Source of the DNA: Ruminiclostridium sp. | GTDB lineage: Bacteria; Bacillota; Clostridia; Oscillospirales; Ruminococcaceae | Length of the DNA: 34,794 nt | Reading direction: 5' to 3' | Assembly: GCA_016282095.1 (NCBI GenBank) | Contig: JAEEJW010000148.1 | Span: 1-34,794 of the forward strand | Part shown: in pieces, positions 17,837-27,600 of the stretch | Numbering within the stretch: position 1 is the first letter of the stretch | How the letters are laid out: every line of letters starts with the position of its first letter | Notes under the pieces: generated by a model | What the model saw: only the letters and a program-made list of their open reading frames with translations | Told to the model about the DNA's origin: nothing | The model's database searches: none | Position numbers and translations under genes: made by a program

Positions 17837-18919
17837 TCAGCGCATGAATCCGAGATACCACGAGATGATCTGTGTACCGAACAGGAACGACGTGAAGATA
17901 CCGATGGAGAGATACGGTCCGAATACGACCTGACGTTTGCAGGTAACTTTGGTCACCTTGTCACCGGTAATGACTATCGAGATCCCGAACTTCGTGATAT
18001 CGGAAAGCTCCTCGCTCAGCATGGAGTTGAGAAGTGTGATATCAGGAGTGCCGTTCCAGAATTTCTCGTCAACACATTCCTTCTCGATATCGGACTCGCC
18101 TTTGAAGATGCTTCCGAACAGGGCCTCGGTCTTATCCGGCAGCACCGATATCCCCTCTTCTTTCTGGAGTTCGTACCATTTGGCGGCCACTTCGAGGGAT
18201 TTCTCCTTCGCAAGCTGCTTGGCTCCTTTGGGAACGGTCAGCAGTTCGATCATACCGCCTATCGCGCCAAGTATGATGCCGATAGCCGCCGCGGGTATTA
18301 TGTTCTTCCAGCCCAGCAGAAGTCCGGCAGCCGCCATGAGCTGCACATCACCGCCGCCCATAGCTCCGAACATCGCGAGTACAGCGAAAGGAACGGAAAC
18401 TGCAACGGCACCGATAAGGTGATCATACCACGGCATATCGTTGGTGAACACCGACATGATAGTTGCCGCGACGCCAAGAGCTGCCACGACTATGCTGCAT
18501 CCGTAAGGAATTTCCATACGGTCGATGTCTATGCCGCTTGCAACTACAAGCGCTCCGATCAGAACGAACGAGATCAGCAGGCTCAGCGAAAGTCCGAGTA
18601 CGACTACCGAAAGCGTGAATGCTATCGCCGTCAGGGTCTCGACTATCCAGTAGCGTGGCGATATCCTCGACTTGCAGTAGCGGCACTTTCCGCCGAGGAA
18701 TATGTAGCTGAATATCGGAACAAGATCGAGTGTACCGAGCTGATGTCCGCAGCTCATGCAGTGACTGCGGTTGTGGGTGCCGGAGATAGGCTCTTTCCGG
18801 GGCACACGGATTATGACTACATTCAGGAAGCTCCCGATCGCCGTCCCGAGTATAAAGGTCAGTATCAGAAATATGACCGTGTAGTAGGTCGGGAAGCGCG
18901 GGTCAAATATACTTATCAT
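17837..18919 (-). CDS. pilD: Type IV prepilin peptidase / N-methyltransferase with long C-terminal insertion
   Basis: A 360-residue polytopic membrane aspartic protease (A24A). It removes prepilin leaders at the Gly-Phe bond and methylates the new N-terminus. The N-terminal domain has the GSFLNVVIIRVP motif and both zinc CxxC pairs (C54/C57 and C79/C82). Catalytic aspartates are D131 (GIDIDRMEIP) and D191 (GGGDVQ). Between the helix after D191 and the closing FGPYLSIG motif (about 333-340) lies an insert of about 100 mostly polar residues (231-330). Normal family members have a short loop there. AAAAGGAG precedes the ATG, and the promoter is at 18952-18980. It is transcribed opposite to the pilus genes it serves, and divergently from pilB. 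Confidence 0.95.
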   Translation of the reverse strand: MISIFDPRFPTYYTVIFLILTFILGTAIGSFLNVVIIRVPRKEPISGTHNRSHCMSCGHQLGTLDLVPIFSYIFLGGKCRYCKSRISPRYWIVETLTAIAFTLSVVVLGLSLSLLISFVLIGALVVASGIDIDRMEIPYGCSIVVAALGVAATIMSVFTNDMPWYDHLIGAVAVSVPFAVLAMFGAMGGGDVQLMAAAGLLLGWKNIIPAAAIGIILGAIGGMIELLTVPKGAKQLAKEKSLEVAAKWYELQKEEGISVLPDKTEALFGSIFKGESDIEKECVDEKFWNGTPDITLLNSMLSEELSDITKFGISIVITGDKVTKVTCKRQVVFGPYLSIGIFTSFLFGTQIISWYLGFMR

Positions 18920-18951
18920 GATATACTCCTTTTAAAAATGTTCTTTAGCTT

Positions 18952-18980
18952 ATTTTAGCACAAATTTCATACAATATCAA
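18952..18980 (-). promoter_or_regulatory. Promoter of pilD
   Basis: On the minus strand TTGATA (18980-18975), a 17-base spacer and TAAAAT (18957-18952) give a good sigma-A match. Its start is about 25 bases before the ribosome binding site. The pilB promoter on the opposite strand is not clear. Confidence 0.75.
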
Positions 18981-19103
18981 CTGTTTTGCGATATTATTTC
19001 CGAAAAATTACCTGGGTGTCGTTTATGCCCGAAAAATATATAAATTCCCGCTTCGCACGGAACGGAAGGATACCGGGCGTGGGCGGTGAGCGGAGGTCTG
19101 CAA

Positions 19104-20792
19104 ATGAAAAATATCCCGATAGGTCAGATACTGCTTGAAAGCGGTTACATCACCAAGCAGCATCTGGAGGACGCACTCGTCAAGCAGAAGGAGACCGGCA
19201 AAAAGCTCGGTGATATGCTGCTTGAGCTCGGCTATGTCTCCGAGACACAGCTTGCTCAGGCGCTTTCCCAGAGACTAAAGGTGCCGTTCATCGATCTGAC
19301 GACTACAAAGATCGAACCGGAAGCTGTAAAGAAGATACCCGAGGCGGTCGCCAAGAAAAACTGCGTTATTGCGTATAAGATCAATAACGGCCGACTCTAT
19401 GTAGCAACGAACGATCCTGTAAACTTCTACATATTTGAAGAGCTGAAGATCCAGACAGGAATGGAGATAAATGCTCAGCTCGCCACAAGGTCGTCCATAA
19501 ATGAAGCGATAGGCCGTGTTTATTCGCAGGCTACCGTTACCAACGTTATGGGCGATATCGAAAAGGAATATGATGCCAACGCCGCTCTCATGGAGCAGCA
19601 GGACAACGGCTCCGAAGAACGTATAGATAACGCGCCGGTAGTTAAGCTCGTTAATACGATCATTGAGTCCGCTTATCGTGACAGAGCTTCCGATATCCAT
19701 ATCGAGCCCTTCAAGGACAGAACCCGCATACGTTACCGTATAGACGGTGAGTGCGTTGAGAAGATGGCAGTAAAGCCCGCCGTTCATTCCTCGCTCATCA
19801 CACGTATCAAAATTCTCGGCGGTATGAATATCGCCGAAAAGAGAATACCGCTGGACGGCCGTTCCAGTGCGGTCATCGACGGTGTTACGCAGGACCTTCG
19901 TATTTCGACCATACCGACCGTTTACGGAGAAAAGTGCGTTATCCGACTTCTTGCAACCGGTGACGAAAAGGCAAGAAAGATCACCGACCTCGGTATGACG
20001 GATTACAACTATGAGATGTTCAAGCAGATAATCCGCTGCCCCAACGGAGTTATGCTGGTTACAGGACCTACAGGTTCCGGTAAGTCCACGACTCTGTATG
20101 CAACTCTCGGTGAGCTTTCAAAGCCGAACGTAAACATCGTTACCGCAGAGGACCCTGTCGAAAAGAAGATCGACGGCGTAAACCAGTGCCAGATGAACGA
20201 AAAGGCAGGCATGACCTTCGCGGCCGCACTGCGTTCTATACTCCGTCAGGACCCGGATATAGTCATGGTCGGTGAGATCCGTGACGGTGAGACCGCCGAT
20301 ATCGCTATCAGAGCGGCTATCACAGGACACTTGGTGCTCTCGACACTGCATACGAACGATGCCGCTTCGACTATCCTGCGTCTCGTTGATATGGGCGTTG
20401 CGCCTTATATGGTGGCGACTTCGCTGATCGGCGTTATCGCACAGCGACTTGTAAAGCTGCTCTGTGAGGAATGCCGCGAAAAGATCCTGCTGACAGATCC
20501 CGCGGATCTGAAGCTCGTCGGAAAGACCTCACCGGTTGAGATCTACCAGCATCACATCGGCGGCTGCCGTGCCTGCCACAATACCGGTTTCAGGGGCAGA
20601 ACCGCTATCCATGAGATCATCGTTTCCAACAACAGCATCAAAGAGCTTATCGCAGCCAATGCCACAGCCGAGCAGATCGGCATCAAGGCACGCGAGAACG
20701 GTACCAGACTTCTGCGTGACAACGTTACGGACATGGTGCTTGCAGGCAAGACCACAATGGACGAGCTCGTAAAGGCAACATATTCCGTATAA
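19104..20792 (+). CDS. pilB: Type IV pilus extension ATPase PilB
   Basis: A 562-residue hexameric ATPase that powers pilus assembly. It has an N-terminal MshEN domain (about 5-145, with GQILLESGYITKQHLEDAL) and the secretion ATPase core. Walker A is GPTGSGKSTT (about 321-330); Walker B is DPDIVMVGEIRD (about 383-394). The Asp box begins near RASDIHIEP and the His box is ITGHLVLSTLHTNDA. The tetracysteine metal site CEEC...CRAC, typical of extension ATPases, is present at about 453-490. MshEN domains bind c-di-GMP in several homologues, so pilus assembly could be nucleotide-regulated. A GTG at 19086 is in frame, but GGAGG before 19104 decides the start. pilT follows 75 bases later. Confidence 0.95.
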   Translation: MKNIPIGQILLESGYITKQHLEDALVKQKETGKKLGDMLLELGYVSETQLAQALSQRLKVPFIDLTTTKIEPEAVKKIPEAVAKKNCVIAYKINNGRLYVATNDPVNFYIFEELKIQTGMEINAQLATRSSINEAIGRVYSQATVTNVMGDIEKEYDANAALMEQQDNGSEERIDNAPVVKLVNTIIESAYRDRASDIHIEPFKDRTRIRYRIDGECVEKMAVKPAVHSSLITRIKILGGMNIAEKRIPLDGRSSAVIDGVTQDLRISTIPTVYGEKCVIRLLATGDEKARKITDLGMTDYNYEMFKQIIRCPNGVMLVTGPTGSGKSTTLYATLGELSKPNVNIVTAEDPVEKKIDGVNQCQMNEKAGMTFAAALRSILRQDPDIVMVGEIRDGETADIAIRAAITGHLVLSTLHTNDAASTILRLVDMGVAPYMVATSLIGVIAQRLVKLLCEECREKILLTDPADLKLVGKTSPVEIYQHHIGGCRACHNTGFRGRTAIHEIIVSNNSIKELIAANATAEQIGIKARENGTRLLRDNVTDMVLAGKTTMDELVKATYSV

Positions 20793-20867
20793 TCGGCATG
20801 ATCGTAGGATCAGAGAAACAATCCCGACTTTGATAAGTCATATTAAAATCAGGACAGGAGTAAAATT

Positions 20868-21947
20868 ATGAGCAGCAACCTCACGATCGACATTAACCAG
20901 ATACTTGACGAAGTAAGAGCTATGGGCGCGTCCGACCTTCATTTTACAGCAGGTCTGCCGCCAATCGTAAGACTTCACGGTAACATCAAGAAAGTCTCGG
21001 GCTATCCGGACTGCACCGAGCCGATCATCGTTAACGTAATAAACCAGATCACATCAATCAAGCATAAGCAGACCATTCAGAAGGGTCTTGACGCCGACTT
21101 CTCGTATGTATCGAACTCGGGTCACAGACACCGTGTCAACGTGTACAGACAGCGCGGCTACCACGCAGTTGCTATGCGTCTGCTCCGCAACGATATCCCG
21201 ACGCTGAAAGATCTGTATCTGCCGGATATCCTCGGTGAATTCGCTCTCAAGCCCCGTGGACTCGTTCTCGTAACAGGTCCTACAGGTTCGGGTAAGTCCA
21301 CCACACTTGCGGCTATGATCGACCATATCAACCGTCAGAAGAACTGCCACATCATCACTATCGAGGACCCGATCGAGTATCTGCACAACCACAAGCAGTC
21401 CATGCTCAACCAGCGTGAGATCGGCGTCGATGTAGACAGCTTCGCAGGCGCTCTCCGTGCAGCCCTCCGTGAGGACCCGGACGTTATCCTCGTCGGAGAG
21501 ATGCGTGACTTTGAAACTATCAACGCAGCGGTTACTGCGGCTGAAACGGGACATCTCGTTCTTTCGACACTTCATACCACCGGTGCGGCTGATACCCTCG
21601 ACCGTATCATAGACGTTTATCCGCCTCACTCCCAGGGTCAGATACGTTCCCAGCTCGCGAACTCCATGGTCGGCGTTGTTTCGCAGACACTCTGCGCTAC
21701 CACGGACGGAAAGGGCCGTGTTGCGGCACTCGAGATCATGGCGGCAACAGACCCGATCAGAGCTATGATCCGTGAAGGTAAGATATTCCAGATCCCCAGC
21801 TCTATCGCAACAGGTCGTAAGGACGGAATGTTCTCTCTTGACCAGGACCTCGCAAGACTCGTCCGCAACGGTCGTATCTCCGACGAGCTTGCCCTCTCCA
21901 GATGCCAGGATCCTACCGAGTATAAGCGCTTCCTCACCATGGGCTGA
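20868..21947 (+). CDS. pilT: Type IV pilus retraction ATPase PilT
   Basis: A 359-residue ATPase that drives pilus retraction. It has ASDLHFTAGLPP near the start, Walker A GPTGSGKSTT (about 136-145), Walker B DPDVILVGEMRD (about 203-214) and the His box TGHLVLSTLHTTGAADT. The C-terminal AIRAMIREGK corresponds to the AIRNLIREGK motif needed for retraction, which separates PilT from PilB; it also lacks the tetracysteine site. Length fits the family. A CAGGAG site lies 8 bases before the ATG. It is probably co-transcribed with pilB, and a strong terminator follows at 22069-22108. Confidence 0.95.
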   Translation: MSSNLTIDINQILDEVRAMGASDLHFTAGLPPIVRLHGNIKKVSGYPDCTEPIIVNVINQITSIKHKQTIQKGLDADFSYVSNSGHRHRVNVYRQRGYHAVAMRLLRNDIPTLKDLYLPDILGEFALKPRGLVLVTGPTGSGKSTTLAAMIDHINRQKNCHIITIEDPIEYLHNHKQSMLNQREIGVDVDSFAGALRAALREDPDVILVGEMRDFETINAAVTAAETGHLVLSTLHTTGAADTLDRIIDVYPPHSQGQIRSQLANSMVGVVSQTLCATTDGKGRVAALEIMAATDPIRAMIREGKIFQIPSSIATGRKDGMFSLDQDLARLVRNGRISDELALSRCQDPTEYKRFLTMG

Positions 21948-21966
21948 TCCGGCGCCTGTACGTTTT

Positions 21967-22021
21967 GTCGCTGACGCTCGAGCCTGGGGGAAAACTTTTG
22001 TGAACAAAAGTTTTCCCCCAG
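21967..22021. repeat. Extragenic repeat with 17-bp perfect hairpin
   Basis: GTCGCTGACGCTCGAG (about 21967-21982) resembles the GTCGCTCCGCTCGAG copies around 6836 and 7220. It is followed by a perfect 17-bp inverted repeat (21984-22000 with 22005-22021, TGAA loop). There is no T-run. Together with the similar terminator stem 50 bases on, it looks like a second copy of a dispersed extragenic module. Confidence 0.65.
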
Positions 22022-22068
22022 ACCCCCTTTCAAAAAACTTTAATCACTTCGTTATTAAACTCGCTGTT

Positions 22069-22108
22069 TATCTGCTCCTTTTGGCAGTCAAAGGGAGCAG
22101 ATATTTTT
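22069..22108 (+). terminator. Terminator of the pilB-pilT unit
   Basis: A 15-bp stem (22069-22083 with 22089-22103, one T-G pair) with loop GCAGT, followed by TTTTT. The stem ATCTGCTCCTTTT is the same as in the 7073-7105 terminator. Confidence 0.85.
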
Positions 22109-22186
22109 ATGTTTGCAGTCTCTTTATGCTGACTGAGTCTGCAAGATTAAGCTGTCTGCCTTTACGAAAGTGTGAGAAAACAATCT

Positions 22187-22233
22187 CCATATAAAACAAC
22201 ACCGCCGCAGGTACGAAAGTACCTGCGGCGGTG
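22187..22233 (-). terminator. Terminator of the SLH protein gene
   Basis: A perfect 15-bp stem (22200-22214 with 22219-22233) with GAAA tetraloop. On the minus strand it is followed by TTGTTTTATATGG. It lies 41 bases after the stop at 22274. The rest of the 21948-22273 gap holds only the repeat and the pilT terminator. Confidence 0.8.
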
Positions 22234-22273
22234 CCGTTGAGATAGAGATATTTACTGAGAAGTGTGGCGTGAA

Positions 22274-24472
22274 TCATGCTTTGGCAAGGATATCATAAAC
22301 GAGCTTGAGTGCTGCGCCGCGGGAGAAAGCCTTCTTGGGAAGGAATTTGCCCGAGGAATTGCCCTTTATGAGACCTGCCGCATCGGAGATCGCGATATAG
22401 CCGACATATTTGCTGTCCTCGCTTACATCGCTGAAATTCGATTTGTAGATGCCCTTGAGTTCCGCAACGTCCTTGCCGAATCTGGATGTTACCATCAATA
22501 CCGCTGCTGTCTGGCGGTTGAGCTTGGTATCTTCCTTGATATTAGCTATTGCGGTATTCTGGAGATCGATCCAGCCGATGCCCACATTGCTGATAAGAGC
22601 ATTGAAATCGCCGGCTGTTATAGCTTCGTTCTCATTGAGTCTGCCGTTCTCGTCCATAAGGTAGATGCCGTACTTCGCGAGCTTTTCGGCATACTTCGCG
22701 TACTTGCTGCCTTCGAGGTCGGTGTATTCGCCCTTGGTGTTCTCTGTGAGCTCCGAACCGTCATAGTTGACGGGCTTTCCGGTAAGTGCATCAACGCAGA
22801 GTGTTCCGTTTGCCGAGTAAACAAGTGCGGAAACTATCTTCTTGGTATCGGTCTTGTACGCTACACGATATTTCAGCGAAATGCCGATCTTATCAAAGAA
22901 TGCCTTATAAGCGTCGTCAGCCGACACTTTGTTTGTCGGGTCGGGATACTCTACATTTTCAAGATAGCTGCATCTGAAGTTGCTTACATAACCGTTATTG
23001 TTGACCGTGATGCTGTAGGATTCGTCGCGGCACTTTATGCCGTATGCTTCTCTGTTTGCGGAGAAGCTTACAGAAGTAGTGATAGGTGTGCCGATGCCGC
23101 GGCCGGTCCTGGGATCATATTCGAGGTATCTTTTGTTCGCGTAGGTTTGTTCGAGGGAAGCAAACTTTGTGAGCTTGTCACCCATGAGTTTCTTTGCCGC
23201 TGTATCTGCGATCTTCTTCGCCTTGCTTTCGGAAATGCTGGTGCCGTTGTCTCCGTCGTAGTTGTTGTACGAGAGAAGCTCGCCGGTCTCGGCATTGTAG
23301 CTGAAGCTGCCCCAGATGTAGTCGTTGTCGTCAATGTCCTTTTCATTTAAATAAGGAGTGAGGCTTTCGCCCGAGAGGTCATAGTAATCTTTGAGCTTAG
23401 CCTTGAAGGATACGTTTCTTACATAATAGCCGTTTCTTTCGTTGTAGCTGCAATTTTCCCACTCGATGTCGCAGTTCTCGGGAATTAGGAAGAAATCATA
23501 CTCAGCCAGCTTGTCGAGAGCTGCACGCGCTGTTATCAGCTTGCTTTCGTCCTCGAGCTTCTTGATCTCCTCGGCAGTGAATGTGACTGCCTTGTTGGCA
23601 CCGGAAGCCATGGTAGGGGCAGCGTTATCATAAGCCGCTTCCTCGGCCATATCATCATTGTCGCCGCGGTCGTAGCTGTCATAATCCTCGAAATTCGAGA
23701 GCTTACCGGTGAAGGCGTTTATCTGACCGGTGGAGTTCTGTGTATAGAGCAGGTGCGGGATGTATTCCTTCTTCTCCCAGTCGTAGGAAACGGTGTAGTA
23801 TATATCACTGCCGAACAGGGACTTGTAGGCTTCCTCGGCTGCGCTCTGTGAGATAGCGCCTTCGGGATCCTTGAACGAAGCGCCGTTGGTCCAGTTGTAG
23901 GAATAGGATATAAGTTCACCGCTGTTCTTGTCAATGGTGACAGTACCGGTCTGACCTGTTACGGGAATGCCCTTGTACTCTCTGTGGAAATTTACATAAG
24001 CATAATTGCCGTACAGAGATATGTTCAGAGAGTCCTCGTCGATGACGGTTTTTTCTCTTATCGTGGGGTTGAGTTCATCGATGTACTTCTTTGCCGCCGC
24101 CATTATCTTAGCGTCGGACAGCTTTGCGAATGACGCCTCCCAGTTGCCGTTCTTATCGTATTTTGTGAATCTCGCGCTCTTGATGACGCTGCCGGTTATC
24201 TCAACTCTGATGTTAGAATATGTACCGTCCCTGAGCGTCGAATAGTCGGTATCATCGGGAAGTCTCCATGTAAACACATAGCGTTTGCTGTTGTTTTCGG
24301 AGCGGGTGGAGTAATCGAATTCACTGCACTCCTCCGGGATATCCATTCTTTCTTTTACATAAGTGAGCGCCTTTTTCATGGCTGCGTCCTCCTCCGCATA
24401 AGCGGTGATGCACATTGTCGGCACCGCGAGGGCTGCTGCGAGCAAAGCTGCTGTTGCCTTTTTAAACCTCAT
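22274..24472 (-). CDS. Secreted YcdB/PepSY-like repeat protein with C-terminal SLH domains
   Basis: A 732-residue protein with a signal peptide (basic MRFKK, hydrophobic core, cleavage after about Ala26). Two long similar regions follow, about 28-290 and 310-560, each with PepSY/YcdB-like pieces such as GELISYSYNWTNGASF and GELLSYNNYDGDNG, and alternating short helices and beta hairpins. Residues about 610-732 contain S-layer homology motifs (NFSDVSEDSKYVGYIAISDAAGLIKGNSSGKFLPKKAFSRG, quoted here only as its landmarks FSDV, YI and SRG), which anchor proteins to pyruvylated wall polymers. Function of the repeat part is unknown; PepSY-type domains often inhibit peptidases. GAGGAGG before the ATG. 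No link to the pilus genes is shown beyond adjacency. Confidence 0.8.
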   Translation of the reverse strand: MRFKKATAALLAAALAVPTMCITAYAEEDAAMKKALTYVKERMDIPEECSEFDYSTRSENNSKRYVFTWRLPDDTDYSTLRDGTYSNIRVEITGSVIKSARFTKYDKNGNWEASFAKLSDAKIMAAAKKYIDELNPTIREKTVIDEDSLNISLYGNYAYVNFHREYKGIPVTGQTGTVTIDKNSGELISYSYNWTNGASFKDPEGAISQSAAEEAYKSLFGSDIYYTVSYDWEKKEYIPHLLYTQNSTGQINAFTGKLSNFEDYDSYDRGDNDDMAEEAAYDNAAPTMASGANKAVTFTAEEIKKLEDESKLITARAALDKLAEYDFFLIPENCDIEWENCSYNERNGYYVRNVSFKAKLKDYYDLSGESLTPYLNEKDIDDNDYIWGSFSYNAETGELLSYNNYDGDNGTSISESKAKKIADTAAKKLMGDKLTKFASLEQTYANKRYLEYDPRTGRGIGTPITTSVSFSANREAYGIKCRDESYSITVNNNGYVSNFRCSYLENVEYPDPTNKVSADDAYKAFFDKIGISLKYRVAYKTDTKKIVSALVYSANGTLCVDALTGKPVNYDGSELTENTKGEYTDLEGSKYAKYAEKLAKYGIYLMDENGRLNENEAITAGDFNALISNVGIGWIDLQNTAIANIKEDTKLNRQTAAVLMVTSRFGKDVAELKGIYKSNFSDVSEDSKYVGYIAISDAAGLIKGNSSGKFLPKKAFSRGAALKLVYDILAKA

Positions 24473-24500
24473 TTTTATTCCTCCTCATATTCTGATTGTC

Positions 24501-24527
24501 ATTATAGTGCGAAAAGGCTGTCTTCAA
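24501..24527 (-). promoter_or_regulatory. Probable promoter of the SLH protein gene
   Basis: The minus strand has TATAAT (24506-24501) with TTGAAG (24527-24522) 15 bases upstream. The -10 is perfect, but the spacer is short. A start just before the strong ribosome binding site is expected. Confidence 0.5.
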
Positions 24528-24638
24528 TTTCGCTTTCTATAATATAAAACGTGATACGGAGCAGAAAAGTGACAGAATTTTCTGAAAAAATACTCATTTT
24601 CCGAATATTTGTGCAAAATAGCCAATGCGAAGTGCTTT

Positions 24639-27600
24639 TTATTCGAGCCAGCCGGCATTATCGCCCATAGACGCGGCGAGAGATTCGACGGTCTGAATAT
24701 TCGAGCAGTCGGTGGCATCCGCGGTCATTACCTTGCCGTCGATCATCACGAACAGTGTACCCTGCCTTATGGCGGTGCAGACGTAGGGGGACTTGGTCTC
24801 GTAGAGCATCAGTTCACCTGTCTGTCTGAGGCTGCTGCCGGAGAAGGTCACTATTCGCACGACTTCGGAGAAGCCGTCGAAATAAACCGTCGGCACAGCT
24901 ATGATATCGCCGTTCTCGCTGACAGAGATGAAGGCCGGGTCTGTCTCCGCATCGCTGGCGAGGTATTTGAGATTGTCGGCGTCAGTCTTTTCATCAAGGC
25001 CGATGACTGTGGAAGCAGTCTCTTTCAGAGCGCCGCTGTAGCTGTACAGCGACAGTTTCAGACCTGTGCGGTCGCCGCTTTCGTCACATTCAGCCGCCAG
25101 TCCGGCAAGTCCGCTGCCTGCTGCGATAAGCTTTTCGCCGTAGAACGCCGATGTCGGTGCCGGAGTCGAAGCGGGTTCCTCGCCCGACATATCGAAGCCG
25201 TACAGCATTACCGATGAGCTGTTCTGTGCCGCGAGGACGTAAGCTGTCGAAGCATCCGATGCCCACGCCAGAGACTCGGGTTTTTCACCCTCAACGCCGG
25301 TGGTCGAGGCGTTGTCTCCCATGGCAGCGATGATTCCGCCGTTCCTGTCGGCGCCTATGAAGGCTTTGCCGTTCAGACAGTCGCCGGAGAACGCTTCTCC
25401 CGCGAATACCCGGGCGTTCTCGGCTTTGAGGTCAGCGGTGATATCCACCGCATAGGTTCTGTTGTTGTCCGCAGCGAGTATAGTGAGCCCACCGTCAGAG
25501 TTCACGAATGTGGCATTGCCGCCGTATATATCAAGCAGGCCTGTGCCGCCTATCTCGCCTATCACGGTGAAGCCCGCGAACTCGCTTCCCGCGAGCCTTA
25601 CTATATCGACAGGAGCAGGAGCGTCAGCAGTTGAGCTGTGCGGAACGGCAGTGCCGTTCACCTGTGCATGGGTCACTATAACAGGCTTGCCGGCTACAAT
25701 GCAGATATCCGCGAAAGTTCCGTCAAGAGAGTAGGGCTCGATCGCAAATCCGCCGTCGAATATGTCTGTCCAGACTTTGGCAGAGGCTGTGCCTGCGCCT
25801 GTCTGCGAAACGGCATAGATTACGCCGTCCAGGACTGTGAAGCCGAGGAACTCACTGCCTTCACGGGTTTTCAGTGTGACAGTCCCCAGTTCTACGGGCG
25901 CTGCCGGATCGAGGGATACCATTCTGACGGTACCCTCATTATAAATGTATGCTATGTTGGCGGTCTGGAGATATCTCTTTGTCAGTGTCGGAGTATAGGG
26001 CCTTGCCGAGGCGTTCATGTACTTTATATCATACGCTGCCGCAGGAACGTTCTCTCCTGCCGCAGTTATCTCGTCATAGGACGCGAAAGCAGCAAGTATG
26101 TCCTTGCTTTCGGTCGGCACAGTGACCGCAGGAGCCGCGATCTCTGTGGTCTGCGGCTCTGACGCCGCGGAGGCGGACACCGGAACTGCGGGATCGGCTG
26201 CGGGCTTGTCCTGTTTCGGAAGGAACTTCATTGCACAGGCTCCGCCGATCAGCAGCACGGCACAAACAGCGCAGAATATCATCTTGCCGTTATTTATGCC
26301 CTCGACATATTCATCGTCATCGACAAAATGCTCGTTGCCCTTGTAACGTTTGCGGGGTTCCTCGGGTTCAAAGGGTTCTTCCGGTTCTTCCCGTGCAGCC
26401 GGCATTGACGCGGAAACAGTCTCGCCGGGAGTGAAGGGCTGTTCTCCGGTTTCCGGAGTTTCAGGTTCAGCGGGAGCGGCAGGTTCTTCCTCATGCTTCT
26501 CACCGGATACCTCGAACTGTACCGTGTCGTGTATCTCTCCGGGGGTGAAGCGCATCGGAGCTTTTCTGGTCACGGGTACGTCGGGTTCCTGCACTGCCGG
26601 AGCTTCGGCCTCTGTTTCCCCGGTAACCGTTTCTTCAACGGTTTCGGTATTTTCGGCTATGATTTCTTCCGCATCGGGAGCGGTTTCTTCTTCGGCAGCT
26701 GCGGGTTCTTCGTCAGCGAAATGCACCACAAACGGCACAGAAGTATCTGTTTCTTCTTCGTATTCCTCCGCTTCCGTCGTGTCGGCTTCTTCCGCAGCCG
26801 GTTCGTTGTCGTCCTCGTCATCGGCGTAATGTACTTCAAAGGGCAGAACTTCTTCCTCCGCATCTTCGGAGACGATTTGTTCCGGCTCCGGAGTTTCCGC
26901 ATCGTTTCCGTCGTCCTCATCGGCATAGTGGACCTCGAACGCAGGCATTTCCGGTTCTTCGTCATCTGCGAAGCGGCCGTCGGACGCGGATATCTCATCG
27001 GTTTCGTCGCTGTCAGCATCTTCTTCGTCGTCGGTTACGATATCATCGCTATCGTCGTCGATATGGAGATAGCTGTCTGTGAAATCGGGTATATATACGG
27101 GGCCTGTGTGCTCCTTGATCGTCAGCGGTACATCAGGCACGGACTCCGGCTTGTCCCCGACCTCAAATACAGGCGCGGAAACTCCTTCGGCGGACTGTTC
27201 CGGCTGTGCTGCTTTGTCGTTTTCCTCCGTGGCGGCAGATGTGAAAAGCTGTGTATCCGGAGTTTCCTTTCCTGCGCCGGTCCATATCGGAGCCTTTATG
27301 CCGTAGGTCGAAGAGGCGCTTTCATTCAGCCCCTCATTCTTATTATCGAGGCCTTCAAGTATCTGTGTCACCGACATATCGTAGCCGCGGTGATCCTCGG
27401 TGTACGAAAAATCGTCAAGTATCTGCGTAACGGAAAGAGAGGCATTCTTTTTCGCGGGTGTTTTCGCGTCAACGGACAATTCAGGCTTGCTGTCTGCGCG
27501 GAAATCTCCTGTGAAAACGGGCTTTTCGGGTTCTGCGGATCTGGTCGGTCCGGGCGTGGACATAACCGCGAACGGGTGTTCCTGCATATCGGAGCTGCCG

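Noticed and set aside
17747-18958. A 403-codon plus-strand frame
   Set aside because: It lies opposite pilD, which has complete catalytic motifs, a promoter and a terminator; the plus-strand translation has no family-like features.
21984-22021. Terminator of pilT at the 17-bp hairpin
   Set aside because: No T-run follows on either strand; the stem at 22069-22103 with TTTTT is the better terminator.
22262-23350. A 362-codon plus-strand frame
   Set aside because: It is the complement of the SLH protein gene, which has a signal peptide, SLH motifs and a strong ribosome binding site.
26690-26960. CRISPR-like or tandem DNA repeat
   Set aside because: The repetition is at protein level in a coding region, with uneven spacing and no conserved DNA repeat.
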